Source: Woeseiaceae bacterium
GTDB lineage: Bacteria > Pseudomonadota > Gammaproteobacteria > Steroidobacterales > Woeseiaceae
Direction of reading: 5' to 3'
NCBI GenBank assembly: GCA_030066075.1
Contig: JASJCH010000013.1
Coordinates: 1-32,969, forward strand
Length of the DNA: 32,969 nucleotides
Part shown: positions 9,251 to 17,483 of the stretch, piece after piece
Position numbering within the stretch: position 1 is the first letter of the stretch
Layout of the letters: every line of letters starts with the position of its first letter
The notes under the pieces: model-generated
Seen by the model: only the letters and a program-made list of their open reading frames with translations
What the model was told of the DNA's origin: nothing
Databases searched by the model: none
Made by a program: the position numbers and the translations under genes

Positions 9251-10567
9251 CTAGGCGGCTTCCTCGGCCGTCTCCTCGTCGATAGCGACATTCGTGGTCT
9301 CACCCTCGAGGCGGGCGACGATCGTCGCGCAGCAGGCATCGCCCCAGACATTGATGCTGGTGCGCGCCATGTCGAGGATACGGTCGAACACGAGCAGAAC
9401 GCCAAGCGCCTCGATGGGCAGGCCGATCGCCGACAGGATGATCGCGATAGCGACCAGCGAGGCGGACGGCACGCCGGCGACACCAATCGACGTCAGCAGC
9501 GCGATGGCGACAATCGAGAATTGCATCGCGAACGTGAGCTCGAGGCCATAGGCCTGGGCCAGGAAGATCGCCGCGGCACACTCATACAGCGCCGTGCCGT
9601 TCATGTTGACGGTGGCACCCAAGGGCAACACGAAACTCGCGGTCTTGTTCGACACACCGATCTTGTCTTCGACGCACTCCATCGTGACCGGCAGCGTCGC
9701 CGACGACGAGGCGGTCGAGAACGCGGTCAGCATGGCTTTGCCCGCGCCCTGGATAGTCTTGAACGGATTGACCCGGCCGACGAAACGCAGCAGCAGGGGC
9801 AAGGTGACGAACGCGTGCACGGCGAGCGCCAGCAGCACGACGATAGCGAACACGGCCAGCGGGCCCGCCGCCTTGTAGCCGGCTTTCGCGACGACGCCCG
9901 CCACGAGACCGAATACGCCGATCGGCGCAAACTTCATGATCCATTCGGTCATGCGCATCATGACGTGGAATACGGCGTTCCAGAAGCGGTACAGGGGCTC
10001 GGCGTACTCGTTGTCGAGACGCGTCATGAAATAGCCGAACAGGATTGCAAAGAAGATGATGGCCAGCATCTCGCCGTTGCCGGCCGCCTCGACGACGTTC
10101 GGCGGAATCATGCGCAGGAAGATCTCGGCAACATCCTCAAGACCCTTGCCGCCGACCAGTTCTTCGAGTTCTTCGGTCGAGGCCTCGAGCGCGAGCATGT
10201 CGCGTGCCGGCTCGCCATCGACGATGCCCGGGGAGATAGCGTTGACGAGGATCAGGCCGACCATGATCGCAGCCAGCGTCGTCGTCGCGTAGAACAACAG
10301 GGTCTTGCCGCCCAGCGCCCCGAGGTTGCCGCCCGAACCAATGCCGGCCACGCCGACAATGATCGAGGACAGGATCAGCGGCACGATGATCATCTTCAGC
10401 GCATTCAGGAACATCGTCCCGATGTAGCTGAAGATAGCGACAAAGCGAACGCCGGCGATCGTCGGTTCGACGCCGGTCGCGGACTGCGTGTTGAAGACCC
10501 AGCCGCCAACGATGCCGGCCAGGATAATGGCGATCAGGATCTGCCAGTGCAGCTCGAGTTTGCGCAT
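9251..10567 (-). CDS. Dicarboxylate/amino acid:cation symporter (GltP/DctA family)
   Basis: Inner-membrane transporter importing glutamate, aspartate or C4-dicarboxylates with H+ or Na+. The 438-residue protein has the SLC1-family signatures: the serine-rich hairpin FSTASSSATLPVT, the NMNGT motif near residue 320 (PLGATVNMNGTALYE), IGVAGVPSASLV, and the C-terminal DRILDMARTSINVWGDA. The N terminus MRKLELHWQILIAIILAGI is typical. Starts at ATG 10567 with a GGGGG ribosome binding site. REP-like repeats lie on both sides, and the gene converges on the DUF305/LVIVD gene. Substrate cannot be decided from sequence alone, so I give no symbol. Confidence 0.93.
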   Translation of the reverse strand: MRKLELHWQILIAIILAGIVGGWVFNTQSATGVEPTIAGVRFVAIFSYIGTMFLNALKMIIVPLILSSIIVGVAGIGSGGNLGALGGKTLLFYATTTLAAIMVGLILVNAISPGIVDGEPARDMLALEASTEELEELVGGKGLEDVAEIFLRMIPPNVVEAAGNGEMLAIIFFAILFGYFMTRLDNEYAEPLYRFWNAVFHVMMRMTEWIMKFAPIGVFGLVAGVVAKAGYKAAGPLAVFAIVVLLALAVHAFVTLPLLLRFVGRVNPFKTIQGAGKAMLTAFSTASSSATLPVTMECVEDKIGVSNKTASFVLPLGATVNMNGTALYECAAAIFLAQAYGLELTFAMQFSIVAIALLTSIGVAGVPSASLVAIAIILSAIGLPIEALGVLLVFDRILDMARTSINVWGDACCATIVARLEGETTNVAIDEETAEEAA

Positions 10568-10577
10568 ATGTCCCCCA

Positions 10578-10600
10578 GTTGGAGCGCCCCATGGGCGCGA
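10578..10600 (+). repeat. REP-like palindrome, copy d
   Basis: Subtype 1 with one change at the 5' end (GTTGGAGCG), just upstream of the symporter gene start. Confidence 0.85.
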
Positions 10601-10636
10601 TCACATTGTGGCGGGGAAGGCGTTAACCTGCAAATG

Positions 10637-10659
10637 TCGCGGCCATGGGCCGCTCCTAC
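10637..10659 (-). repeat. REP-like palindrome, copy e
   Basis: Subtype 2, intact. Forms a tandem with copy f at a 28-bp period and faces copy d. Confidence 0.88.
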
Positions 10660-10664
10660 AGATC

Positions 10665-10687
10665 TCGCGGCCATGGGCCGCTCCTGC
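10665..10687 (-). repeat. REP-like palindrome, copy f
   Basis: Subtype 2 with GCAGGAGCG at its 5' end; its first base is the last base of the ppiD stop codon. Confidence 0.85.
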
Positions 10688-12582
10688 TAGAACAGGTCTT
10701 GCGCGGCCAGTGCGTCCTCGCTGATGACGATGTCGGCCTTGCTGTAGAGGGCCTCGACGAAGGCGACGAACTCCGACGTGCCAGCCTGCTGGGCGAGCTC
10801 GAGCTTGCCCGCATCGCGGTCGGCCAGCGGAATGGACTCCGGTCGGCCCGGAAGTACCGCCTCGAGGCTGAACACGGTAATGCCACCCGTTGCATTGACC
10901 ACGCTGCCACGCGTCGGTGCGCCCATCGCCGGTTTCTTCGCCGTGAAGATCTGGCCGAGCACGTTCTGGTCGGCCAGCGGGTCCTGGCGGCCCAGCAGCT
11001 GCGGCTCGGACACGGTAGCGCCGGCTGACTCGGCGGCAGCGCCGAAGTCTTCGCCATTATTGAGCGCGACGAGCAGCTGCTCGGCGCGATTGAAGATGAT
11101 CGTCTGCGCTTCCTGGTCACGAATCCGCGCCGCGATCTCGTCACGCACGTCGTCGAGTGGCAACCGCGCGGCTTCGTTATGCTGCGTCACCCTGAAGATA
11201 GCCGATCGGTTGGCGTCCAACTCGATGACCTCGGAAATCTGGCCGTCGAACAGCACCATGGCGTCGAAGATTGCATCGATGGCCGCCTGGTTCATGCCGA
11301 TCGGCTCGCCGCCCGAGCGCGTAAAGCCGGTCGCGGTTTGCACCTCGAGACCGGTGGCGGTGGAAATGGCCTGCATGTCGGGCGCGTCGAACAACGCGTC
11401 CGACACCTGCTGCTCGAGATCGCGGAACGCGTCCTCGGCCTCGTTCTGACGCAGCTCGGTCAGCAACTCCCCGCGCACCTGTTCCAGCGGCAGCGGCCCC
11501 TGCTCCAGGATCTCGTCAAGCTGCACGACATGGAATCCGAAGTCGGTCCGCACCGGACCCTCGATATCGCCCACGGACATCGAGAAGACCGCGCCGCCGA
11601 GTTCCTCGGAAAGCTGCGACAGCGTCAGTGCTCCGAGATCGCCGCCATTGGAGGCCGTCAGCGTATCGTCGGAGAACTCGGCCGCGAGCTCCGCGAACGC
11701 CTCACCGGCCTGCAGGCGCGCCAGCAGATCATTGGCCTCAGCCTCGGCGGCCGCCTCGTCGTCCTGGCTCAGGATCAGGATGTGGCGCGCTCGCCGCTGC
11801 TCGTCTTGCAGGTAGCGATCCTGGTTATCGAGGTAGTACGTGTACAAGGCGTCTTCCGTGACCTCGATGGTCTCGGCGACCGCGTCGCGACGCACTTCGA
11901 TGAACTCGACGTCCGCCGACTCCTCGGTAAGGAACAGCGTGTCATTGGTCTCGTAGAACGCCGTGATCATCTCGTCCGTGACCTCGACCTCGCTCGTGGC
12001 GCTCGCGATGTCGAACGTCGCCAGCGATACCAGCCGTTGCTCGGCGATCAGGTTGAGAAAGCGGCGGTAGTCGGCCGGCGTCACGATTGACGAACCGCCG
12101 ATGGCGCGACGCAGCTGGTTGTTGCGCATGCTATTGCGCTGCGCGCCCTTGAACTGCGCCGGCGTCATGCCGTTTTGCAGCAGGATCGCATTGGCCGTCT
12201 CTTCGTCGTAGACGCCCTCAACCTGGAAATCGGGAATGCTGAGGATCGTGCGGTCGAGCATCTCGTCGGAAATCTGGTAGCCCTGGCCGAGAACATGCAT
12301 GTTGACCAGGCGCTCGCGAATCAGCGACTCCAATACGCCCTGGCGGACCTGTACGCGAAATTCCTCGGGCAGTTCGGCCAGCCCCGGGTTCATCTCCACC
12401 TGCTGGCGGTAGGCCTGCTCGAACTCGAGCACGCCGATCTCGCTGCCGTCGACCTTGGCGGCGAAAGGCCCACCGAGGAAGTCGTAGCTACCATAGCCGA
12501 GGAACAGGAACGGGATGCCGATCAGGGCAAGGATTGCGAAGGCGATCCAGCCGGTGAAGCTTTCGCGAATTTTCGTGAGCAT
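10687..12582 (-). CDS. ppiD: Periplasmic folding chaperone PpiD (SurA N-terminal and PpiC domains)
   Basis: Inner-membrane-anchored periplasmic chaperone at the Sec translocon. The 631-residue protein matches PpiD length (623 in E. coli). It starts with a short cytoplasmic stretch and a membrane anchor (WIAFAILALIGIPFLFLGYG), followed by a SurA-like N-terminal region. A single parvulin (PpiC) domain runs from about residue 260 to 357 (RRARHILILSQ, GGDLGALTLSQL, VRTDFGFHVVQLDEI), and a helical C-terminal region follows. Order after hupB matches other gammaproteobacteria, except that two tRNA genes intervene here. The stop codon TAG (10687-10689) overlaps the first base of a REP-like repeat. 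Confidence 0.93.
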   Translation of the reverse strand: MLTKIRESFTGWIAFAILALIGIPFLFLGYGSYDFLGGPFAAKVDGSEIGVLEFEQAYRQQVEMNPGLAELPEEFRVQVRQGVLESLIRERLVNMHVLGQGYQISDEMLDRTILSIPDFQVEGVYDEETANAILLQNGMTPAQFKGAQRNSMRNNQLRRAIGGSSIVTPADYRRFLNLIAEQRLVSLATFDIASATSEVEVTDEMITAFYETNDTLFLTEESADVEFIEVRRDAVAETIEVTEDALYTYYLDNQDRYLQDEQRRARHILILSQDDEAAAEAEANDLLARLQAGEAFAELAAEFSDDTLTASNGGDLGALTLSQLSEELGGAVFSMSVGDIEGPVRTDFGFHVVQLDEILEQGPLPLEQVRGELLTELRQNEAEDAFRDLEQQVSDALFDAPDMQAISTATGLEVQTATGFTRSGGEPIGMNQAAIDAIFDAMVLFDGQISEVIELDANRSAIFRVTQHNEAARLPLDDVRDEIAARIRDQEAQTIIFNRAEQLLVALNNGEDFGAAAESAGATVSEPQLLGRQDPLADQNVLGQIFTAKKPAMGAPTRGSVVNATGGITVFSLEAVLPGRPESIPLADRDAGKLELAQQAGTSEFVAFVEALYSKADIVISEDALAAQDLF

Positions 12583-12675
12583 ATCTGGACTTACAAGGAC
12601 TTAACGAGGCGGAGGATTCTACTGTAGGTAACGGGAAAATCCCACAGTTCCAAACAATTAGGACGGGATTGATTC

Positions 12676-12741
12676 GGCCCTTTGGGCCTCACCCCTGCGG
12701 GGCGCCCTTCGGGCGTCCAAATCGGGCTGCGCCGCGATTTG
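12676..12741. repeat. Run of four small hairpins after the tRNA terminator
   Basis: Consecutive stems: GGCCC-TTT-GGGCC, CCCC-TGC-GGGG, CGCCC-TTC-GGGCG, then CAAATCG/CGATTTG with a 10-base loop. No gene lies here; the region separates tRNA-Asp from ppiD. Confidence 0.6.
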
Positions 12742-12782
12742 TCAAACCCGCTTCGCAGGCTCCAATCCGTGAGCAGCGCCAG

Positions 12783-12815
12783 AAAAGAAAAAGCCCCGCC
12801 CGAAGGGCGAGGCTT
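12783..12815 (-). terminator. Rho-independent terminator of the tRNA-Val/tRNA-Asp transcript
   Basis: On the minus strand a GC-rich stem (AGCCTCGCCC with GGGCGGGGCT, one mismatch) with a TTC loop is followed by TTTTTCTTTTCT. It begins 12 bp after the tRNA-Asp CCA end. Confidence 0.85.
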
Positions 12816-12826
12816 TGTCTTTTCAG

Positions 12827-12903
12827 TGGCGGAGCGGACGGGACTCGAACCCGCGACCCCCGGCGTGACAGGCCGGTATTCTAACCAACTGAACTACCGC
12901 TCC
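12827..12903 (-). tRNA. tRNA-Asp (anticodon GTC)
   Basis: A 77-nt cloverleaf on the minus strand. The acceptor stem GGAGCGG pairs with CCGCTCC; the anticodon arm has loop CTGTCAC, anticodon GTC; the T-arm contains GGTTCGAGTCC. Discriminator base G and CCA are encoded in the DNA. It lies 6 bp downstream of tRNA-Val and is followed by a Rho-independent terminator, so the two tRNAs are one transcript. Confidence 0.97.
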
Positions 12904-12909
12904 GTGTCT

Positions 12910-12985
12910 TGGTGGGTGCTGACGGGATCGAACCGCCGACCCTCGCCTTGTAAGGGCGATGCTCTACCAGCTGAGCTAAGCACCC
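12910..12985 (-). tRNA. tRNA-Val (anticodon TAC)
   Basis: A 76-nt cloverleaf on the minus strand with acceptor stem GGGTGCT/AGCACCC, D-arm TTAGCTCAGCTGG, anticodon loop CTTACAA (anticodon TAC), T-loop GGTTCGATCCC, and encoded CCA. No promoter of its own is clear; it may be read from hupB through a weak hairpin. Confidence 0.97.
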
Positions 12986-12999
12986 GAGATACGGTAAAT

Positions 13000-13020
13000 G
13001 CTCGGCCCCCTGGGTCGAGC
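13000..13020 (-). terminator. Probable weak terminator or processing hairpin after hupB
   Basis: Stem GCTCG-(G.T)-CCC with triloop, nine pairs including one wobble, 6 bp after the hupB stop; on the minus strand only ATTT follows. It may allow read-through to the tRNAs. Confidence 0.5.
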
Positions 13021-13026
13021 GGCGCG

Positions 13027-13299
13027 CTAGTTTACGGCATCCTTCAGGCCTTTGCCAGCCTTGAAACCCGGAACATTGCTGGCCGCGATCTGGATCGCTT
13101 CACCGGTCCGCGGGTTGCGTCCCATGCGAGCGGCGCGAGCCTTGACCGAGAACGTGCCAAAGCCAACGAGCGATACCGAACCGCCATTTGCCAGCGTGCC
13201 CTGGATCGCGTCGAGGGTCGCGTCGACGGCCTTCGTTGCGTCAGCCCGAGACAGACCTGCCGCGGCTGCTACTGCTTCTACCAATTCACCCTTGTTCAT
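13027..13299 (-). CDS. hupB: DNA-binding protein HU-beta
   Basis: Small nucleoid protein that bends DNA. The 90-residue product has the HU fold signatures [19 protein letters not shown], the [18 protein letters not shown] arm region, and the terminal region [15 protein letters not shown]. Position after lon and before ppiD is canonical. It has its own strong sigma-70 promoter (13416-13444) and a leader of about 110 nt with two inverted repeats. A hairpin after the stop may end the transcript in part before the tRNAs. Confidence 0.97.
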   Translation of the reverse strand: MNKGELVEAVAAAAGLSRADATKAVDATLDAIQGTLANGGSVSLVGFGTFSVKARAARMGRNPRTGEAIQIAASNVPGFKAGKGLKDAVN

Positions 13300-13314
13300 A
13301 CTTTCACCCTTGCA

Positions 13315-13340
13315 GATTGATTAAGTTATTTTGATCAATC
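13315..13340 (-). promoter_or_regulatory. Inverted repeat in the hupB leader, near the ribosome binding site
   Basis: Arms GATTGAT/ATCAATC (7 bp) around a 12-base AT-rich loop, ending about 15 bp before ATG. Could be an RNA hairpin or a protein-binding dyad. Confidence 0.5.
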
Positions 13341-13380
13341 CAACGAGTGCGCTGTTACGGCGCAATCCGCTGAATGCCCA

Positions 13381-13406
13381 CGCGCGGCTCCGTGCATCCC
13401 CGCGCG
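13381..13406 (-). promoter_or_regulatory. Inverted repeat in the hupB leader, promoter-proximal
   Basis: Arms CGCGCGG/CCGCGCG (7 bp) with a 12-base loop lie just after the predicted transcription start. Confidence 0.5.
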
Positions 13407-13415
13407 GTTGCGAAG

Positions 13416-13444
13416 CTTATACCAATCGCCCTATTCGCGGTCAA
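13416..13444 (-). promoter_or_regulatory. Sigma-70 promoter of hupB
   Basis: On the minus strand, -35 TTGACC (5 of 6), 17-bp spacer, -10 TATAAG (5 of 6). Predicted start near 13409, giving a leader of about 110 nt. Confidence 0.75.
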
Positions 13445-13474
13445 ATTTCCTTTAACCATGCGGGTTTCAGCGAT

Positions 13475-15859
13475 TTAGTGGGGTCGGACGATATCCTCGG
13501 ATTTCGACTCATCAGCGGGCGATTTCGCCTCTGCTTCGTCGTCCTTTTTCGAGGCCTCCGGCAAGGGCATGTGAGCGAGCGCATGTTCCAGGACTTCGTC
13601 TATCCATTTCACTGGAACTATCGTCAGTTTGTCCTTGATGTTCTTCGGAATTTCCGCCAGATCCTTCTTGTTCTCGTCGGGTATTAACACCGTCGTAATA
13701 CCGCCGCGATGAGCCGCCAGGAGCTTCTCTTTGAGGCCGCCAATCGGCAGTACTTCGCCACGCAGCGTGATCTCTCCGGTCATGGCTACAGTGCTCTTCA
13801 CGGGGATGTCGGTTAATGCCGACACCAGTGCCGTACACATGCCAACTCCCGCAGACGGTCCGTCCTTCGGAGTGGCTCCTTCGGGCACGTGAATGTGCAC
13901 GTCGACGGTCTGGTGAAAGTCCTCGTTGACGCCGAGAACGTTGGCGCGGGAGCGAACCACGGTCATCGCGGCCTGGATCGATTCAGTCATGACTTCGCCC
14001 AGCTGGCCCGTGTAGGAGTGCTTGCCCTTACCCGGTACGACGGCCGCTTCAATGGTCAGCAACTCACCGCCGACTTCGGTCCAGGCGAGGCCCGTTACCT
14101 GGCCGACCTGGTCCTTGTCCTCGGCGATCCCGTAGCGATAGCGGCGCACGCCCAGGTACTTCTCCATGCTCTTCGGCGTTATCGAGACGCGCGAATCGCG
14201 CGGCTTGAGCAGCAGCGACTTAACGACCTTGCGGCAGATCTTGGAGATTTCGCGCTCGAGGTTGCGGACACCCGATTCGCGCGTGTAGTGCTGGATGATG
14301 TCGAGCACGGCGCTCTTCGAGATGTGCAGCTCTTTCTCCTTGAGACCGTTTTCCTTCATCTGCTTCGGAATCAGGTAGCGCAGCGCAATATTGAGCTTTT
14401 CGTCCTCGGTGTAACCGGGGATCCGAATGACTTCCATGCGATCGAGCAGCGGCGCCGGGATATTCAGGCTGTTGGCCGTGCAGACGAACATCACGTCCGA
14501 CAGGTCGAAATCGACCTCGAGGTAGTGATCCTGGAACGTCGAATTCTGCTCGGGATCGAGGACCTCGAGCAGCGCCGACGACGGATCGCCACGGAAGTCC
14601 ATGGCCATCTTGTCGACCTCGTCCAGCAGGAACAGCGGGTTGCGCACGCCGGTCTTGCCGAGGTTCTGGATAATCTTGCCCGGCATCGAGCCGATGTAAG
14701 TACGGCGATGGCCGCGAATCTCCGCTTCGTCACGGACGCCACCCAGTGACATCCGCACGAACTTGCGGTTGGTCGAGCGAGCGATGCTCTGGCCCAGCGA
14801 GGTCTTGCCCACGCCCGGAGGACCAACGAGGCACAGGATGGGGCCTTTGAGGCGCTTGACGCGCTGCTGTACCGCCAGGTACTCGAGGATGCGTTCCTTG
14901 ACCTTCTCGAGCCCGTAGTGATCTTCCTCGAGGACTTCCTCGGCGCGCTTGAGATCTTTGAGGACCTTGCTGCGCTTCTTCCAGGGCGCCTTGAGCAGCC
15001 AGTCGATGTAGTTGCGCACAACCGTGGCTTCAGCCGACATCGGCGACATCAGCTTGAGCTTGTTGAGTTCAGAGGTGGCCTTCTCCTTGGCCTCCTTGGT
15101 CATGCCGGCCTTTTCGATCTTGTTCTCGAGGTCCGCCAGCTCGTTCGGCGCGTCTTCCATCTCGCCGAGTTCCTTCTGAATGGCCTTCATCTGCTCATTC
15201 AGGTAGTACTCGCGCTGACTCTTCTCCATCTGCTGCTTGACGCGGCCGCGGATGCGTTTCTCGATGTGCAGCACGTCGATCTCGCCCTCGATAATGCCGA
15301 GGATCTGCTCCAGGCGCGTTTTCACGTCCTGGATCTCGAGAATGCGCTGCTTTTCGGACAGCTTGAGCGCCATATGAGCGGCCACGGTGTCGGCGAGGCG
15401 GCCCGGCTCATCGATGCCCGACAGCGACGTCAGTATCTCGGGCGGCACCTTCTTGTTGAGCTTCACGTATTGCTCGAACTGGGCGATGATCGAGCGCACC
15501 AGCACATCGATCTCGCGCTCGTCGTGGCGGTCTTCTTCCGCCAGCGTCGAAATTTCGGCGGAGAAGTGGTCGCCAACGTTGAAGCGGTCGATCAGCGCGC
15601 GCTCCGAACCCTCGACCAGCACCTTGACCGTGCCGTCAGGCAGCTTCAGCAGCTGCAGGATCGTCGCTAGCGTGCCCACCTCATACAGGTCTGACGGCTG
15701 CGGATCGTCCATGTCCGCGGCTTTCTGCGCCACGAGCAGGATGCGCTTGCCCGAGCCCATCGCCTTGTCGAGCGCGACGATGGACTTGTCGCGGCCGACG
15801 AACAGCGGGATGACCATGTGGGGATACACGACCACGTCGCGCAACGGCAGGACGGGCAC
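13475..15859 (-). CDS. lon: ATP-dependent protease Lon
   Basis: Cytoplasmic AAA+ serine protease that removes misfolded and regulatory proteins. From GTG 15859 the protein has 794 residues: the LAN domain ([19 protein letters not shown]), a coiled region, Walker [10 protein letters not shown] near residue 345, Walker B FLLDEVDK, the catalytic serine near residue 669 in PKDGPSAG, and the lysine near 712 in [15 protein letters not shown] residue offset of 10 from E. coli suggests the annotated start lacks about ten N-terminal residues. The best start signals, GTG 15908 with GAGGT 8 bp upstream and a heat-shock-type promoter, are one base out of frame with the body. An in-frame CTG lies at 15880-15878 after a stop. 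So the true N terminus is uncertain: a frameshift or sequence error near 15880 is possible. Confidence 0.96.
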   Translation of the reverse strand: MPVLPLRDVVVYPHMVIPLFVGRDKSIVALDKAMGSGKRILLVAQKAADMDDPQPSDLYEVGTLATILQLLKLPDGTVKVLVEGSERALIDRFNVGDHFSAEISTLAEEDRHDEREIDVLVRSIIAQFEQYVKLNKKVPPEILTSLSGIDEPGRLADTVAAHMALKLSEKQRILEIQDVKTRLEQILGIIEGEIDVLHIEKRIRGRVKQQMEKSQREYYLNEQMKAIQKELGEMEDAPNELADLENKIEKAGMTKEAKEKATSELNKLKLMSPMSAEATVVRNYIDWLLKAPWKKRSKVLKDLKRAEEVLEEDHYGLEKVKERILEYLAVQQRVKRLKGPILCLVGPPGVGKTSLGQSIARSTNRKFVRMSLGGVRDEAEIRGHRRTYIGSMPGKIIQNLGKTGVRNPLFLLDEVDKMAMDFRGDPSSALLEVLDPEQNSTFQDHYLEVDFDLSDVMFVCTANSLNIPAPLLDRMEVIRIPGYTEDEKLNIALRYLIPKQMKENGLKEKELHISKSAVLDIIQHYTRESGVRNLEREISKICRKVVKSLLLKPRDSRVSITPKSMEKYLGVRRYRYGIAEDKDQVGQVTGLAWTEVGGELLTIEAAVVPGKGKHSYTGQLGEVMTESIQAAMTVVRSRANVLGVNEDFHQTVDVHIHVPEGATPKDGPSAGVGMCTALVSALTDIPVKSTVAMTGEITLRGEVLPIGGLKEKLLAAHRGGITTVLIPDENKKDLAEIPKNIKDKLTIVPVKWIDEVLEHALAHMPLPEASKKDDEAEAKSPADESKSEDIVRPH

Positions 15860-15938
15860 GCCGTGCGAATCGTCTTCCAGTTGGAGTTACCAGATCGTCT
15901 TCAGACACCTAAAAATACCTCGCTTCAAGATGCGATCG

Positions 15939-15966
15939 AGATTGGGACGAATGCTGCGAATTCAAC
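15939..15966 (-). promoter_or_regulatory. Heat-shock (sigma-32) promoter candidate for lon
   Basis: On the minus strand, -35 GTTGAAT (5 of 7 to CTTGAAA), 13-bp spacer, -10 CCCAATCT (7 of 8 to CCCCATNT). A start near 15930 leaves about 22 nt before GTG 15908. lon is a sigma-32 gene in E. coli. Confidence 0.6.
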
Positions 15967-15968
15967 AC

Positions 15969-15991
15969 GTAGGAGCGGCCTATGGCCGCGA
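15969..15991 (+). repeat. REP-like palindrome, copy g
   Basis: Subtype 2 with loop TAT in place of CAT. Pairs head to head with copy h, 10 bp apart, between clpX and the lon promoter. Confidence 0.87.
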
Positions 15992-16001
15992 ATTGAAACA
16001 G

Positions 16002-16024
16002 TCGCGCCCATGGGGCGCTCCTAC
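16002..16024 (-). repeat. REP-like palindrome, copy h
   Basis: Subtype 1, intact, ending 1 bp before the clpX stop codon position on this strand. With copy g it makes a two-element cluster like the mosaic REP pairs of other bacteria. Confidence 0.88.
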
Positions 16025-16025
16025 A

Positions 16026-17348
16026 TCAGGCGCCGTCGGAACCCGTGGGTCTCGGCGGTTGCTGCTGTTCGACGTTCGCGGTCGGCGATTCGTCCGACTC
16101 GTGAATGACGTAAGGCTTGTTCTCGCCCGTGACGACGGCTTCGTCCACGACCACTTTCTTTGCGCTCGTGGATGACGGCAAGTCGTACATCGTGTCGAGC
16201 AGCACATTTTCGAGGATCGTGCGAAGGCCACGTGCACCCGTCTTCCTCTCCATGGCGCGTTGCGCCACTGCGGCGAGTGCATCGTCGCGGAACTCGAGTT
16301 CCACACCTTCCATTTCGAACAGCTTGCGGTATTGCTTCGTCAGCGCGTTCTTCGGCTCCAGGAGGATTTGGACGAGTGCATCCTCGTCAAGTTCCTCGAG
16401 CGTCGCCACGACCGGCAGACGGCCGACGAATTCGGGGATAAGTCCGTAGCGGATAAGGTCTTCCGGCTCGACTTCATGCAGAAGCTCGCCGATTGACTGC
16501 TCATTCTCCTCGGTTTTGACGTCGGCCACGAAGCCGATGCCGCTCTTGGAGGAGCGATTGAGGATGATCTTGTCGAGGCCCGCGAACGCGCCGCCGCAAA
16601 TGAACAGGATGTTGCCCGTGTCCACCTGCAGGAATTCCTGCTGCGGGTGCTTGCGGCCTCCCTGGGGAGGAACCGATGCGATCGTGCCTTCAATGAGCTT
16701 CAGCAGCGCTTGCTGAACGCCCTCACCGGATACGTCGCGCGTGATCGAGGGGTTGTCGGACTTTCTCGAAATCTTGTCGATTTCGTCGATGTAAACGATG
16801 CCCGTCTGCGCCTTGTCGACATCATAGTCGCACTTCTGCAGCAGCTTCTGGATGATGTTCTCGACGTCCTCACCGACGTAGCCGGCCTCGGTGAGCGTCG
16901 TGGCGTCAGCGATCGTGAACGGGACGTTCAGCAGCCTCGCGAGAGTTTCGGCCAGGAGCGTCTTGCCGCAGCCCGTGGGACCGATCAGCAGGATGTTGCT
17001 CTTGGCGAGTTCGATGTCGTCCTTATTGCGATCGTCGATGCGATCATGCAGGCGCTTGTAGTGGTTGTAGACAGCGACGGACAGCACTTTCTTCGCGCGC
17101 TGTTGGCCGATCACGTACTCGTCGAGGATTTCCTTGATTTCAATAGGCTTGGGCAGCTTGTCGTGCCCGGGGTCGCCCGTATCCTCGAGCTCTTCGCGAA
17201 TGATGTCGTTACAGAGCTCGACGCACTCGTCGCAGATGAAAACGGAGGGGCCCGCAATCAGCTTGCGAACTTCGTGTTGGCTCTTGCCGCAAAAAGAACA
17301 GTAGAGGAGTTTGCCGTCTTCGTTCTTACCGCGGGAATCGTCGCTCAT
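16026..17348 (-). CDS. clpX: ATP-dependent Clp protease ATP-binding subunit ClpX
   Basis: AAA+ unfoldase that feeds substrates to ClpP. The 440-residue protein has an N-terminal zinc domain with C17, C20, C39 and C42 (YCSFCGKSQ and ICDECVELC), Walker A GPTGCGKT near residue 125, the pore loop GYVGED, Walker [10 protein letters not shown], and the C-terminal small domain ([12 protein letters not shown] and [12 protein letters not shown]). It is downstream of clpP with a 135-bp gap that holds a weak promoter candidate. Two REP-like repeats in opposite orientation lie just after its stop. Confidence 0.97.
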   Translation of the reverse strand: MSDDSRGKNEDGKLLYCSFCGKSQHEVRKLIAGPSVFICDECVELCNDIIREELEDTGDPGHDKLPKPIEIKEILDEYVIGQQRAKKVLSVAVYNHYKRLHDRIDDRNKDDIELAKSNILLIGPTGCGKTLLAETLARLLNVPFTIADATTLTEAGYVGEDVENIIQKLLQKCDYDVDKAQTGIVYIDEIDKISRKSDNPSITRDVSGEGVQQALLKLIEGTIASVPPQGGRKHPQQEFLQVDTGNILFICGGAFAGLDKIILNRSSKSGIGFVADVKTEENEQSIGELLHEVEPEDLIRYGLIPEFVGRLPVVATLEELDEDALVQILLEPKNALTKQYRKLFEMEGVELEFRDDALAAVAQRAMERKTGARGLRTILENVLLDTMYDLPSSTSAKKVVVDEAVVTGENKPYVIHESDESPTANVEQQQPPRPTGSDGA

Positions 17349-17398
17349 ACAGAGGTGCCTTGCTTAACTTAAAAATCAGCCTGTTACGGCTGGTTGTG

Positions 17399-17427
17399 TA
17401 TATAACACGGTGCATTTTTTGGTGCAA
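17399..17427 (-). promoter_or_regulatory. Weak promoter candidate upstream of clpX
   Basis: TTGCAC, 17-bp spacer, TATATA on the minus strand; 3 of 6 and 4 of 6 to consensus. A CAGCC/GGCTG hairpin lies at the start of the resulting leader. A separate clpX promoter is known in E. coli, but this match is poor. Confidence 0.3.
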
Positions 17428-17483
17428 AGGAGCCTGTCCCACTCGAGAAAGGGGCTGGTGCTAAGTGACTGATATTAAAGAGA

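Noticed and set aside
12827-12985. tRNA-associated integration site or genomic island
   Set aside because: No integrase, no direct repeat of a tRNA 3' end, and conserved core genes on both sides.
12682-13320. Plus-strand ORF across the tRNA pair and hupB
   Set aside because: Contains the antisense translation typical of tRNA genes (TRTRDP-like); not coding.
4034-16024. CRISPR array
   Set aside because: The repeats are dispersed, in both orientations, self-complementary and in separate gene gaps, with no regular spacers or cas genes.
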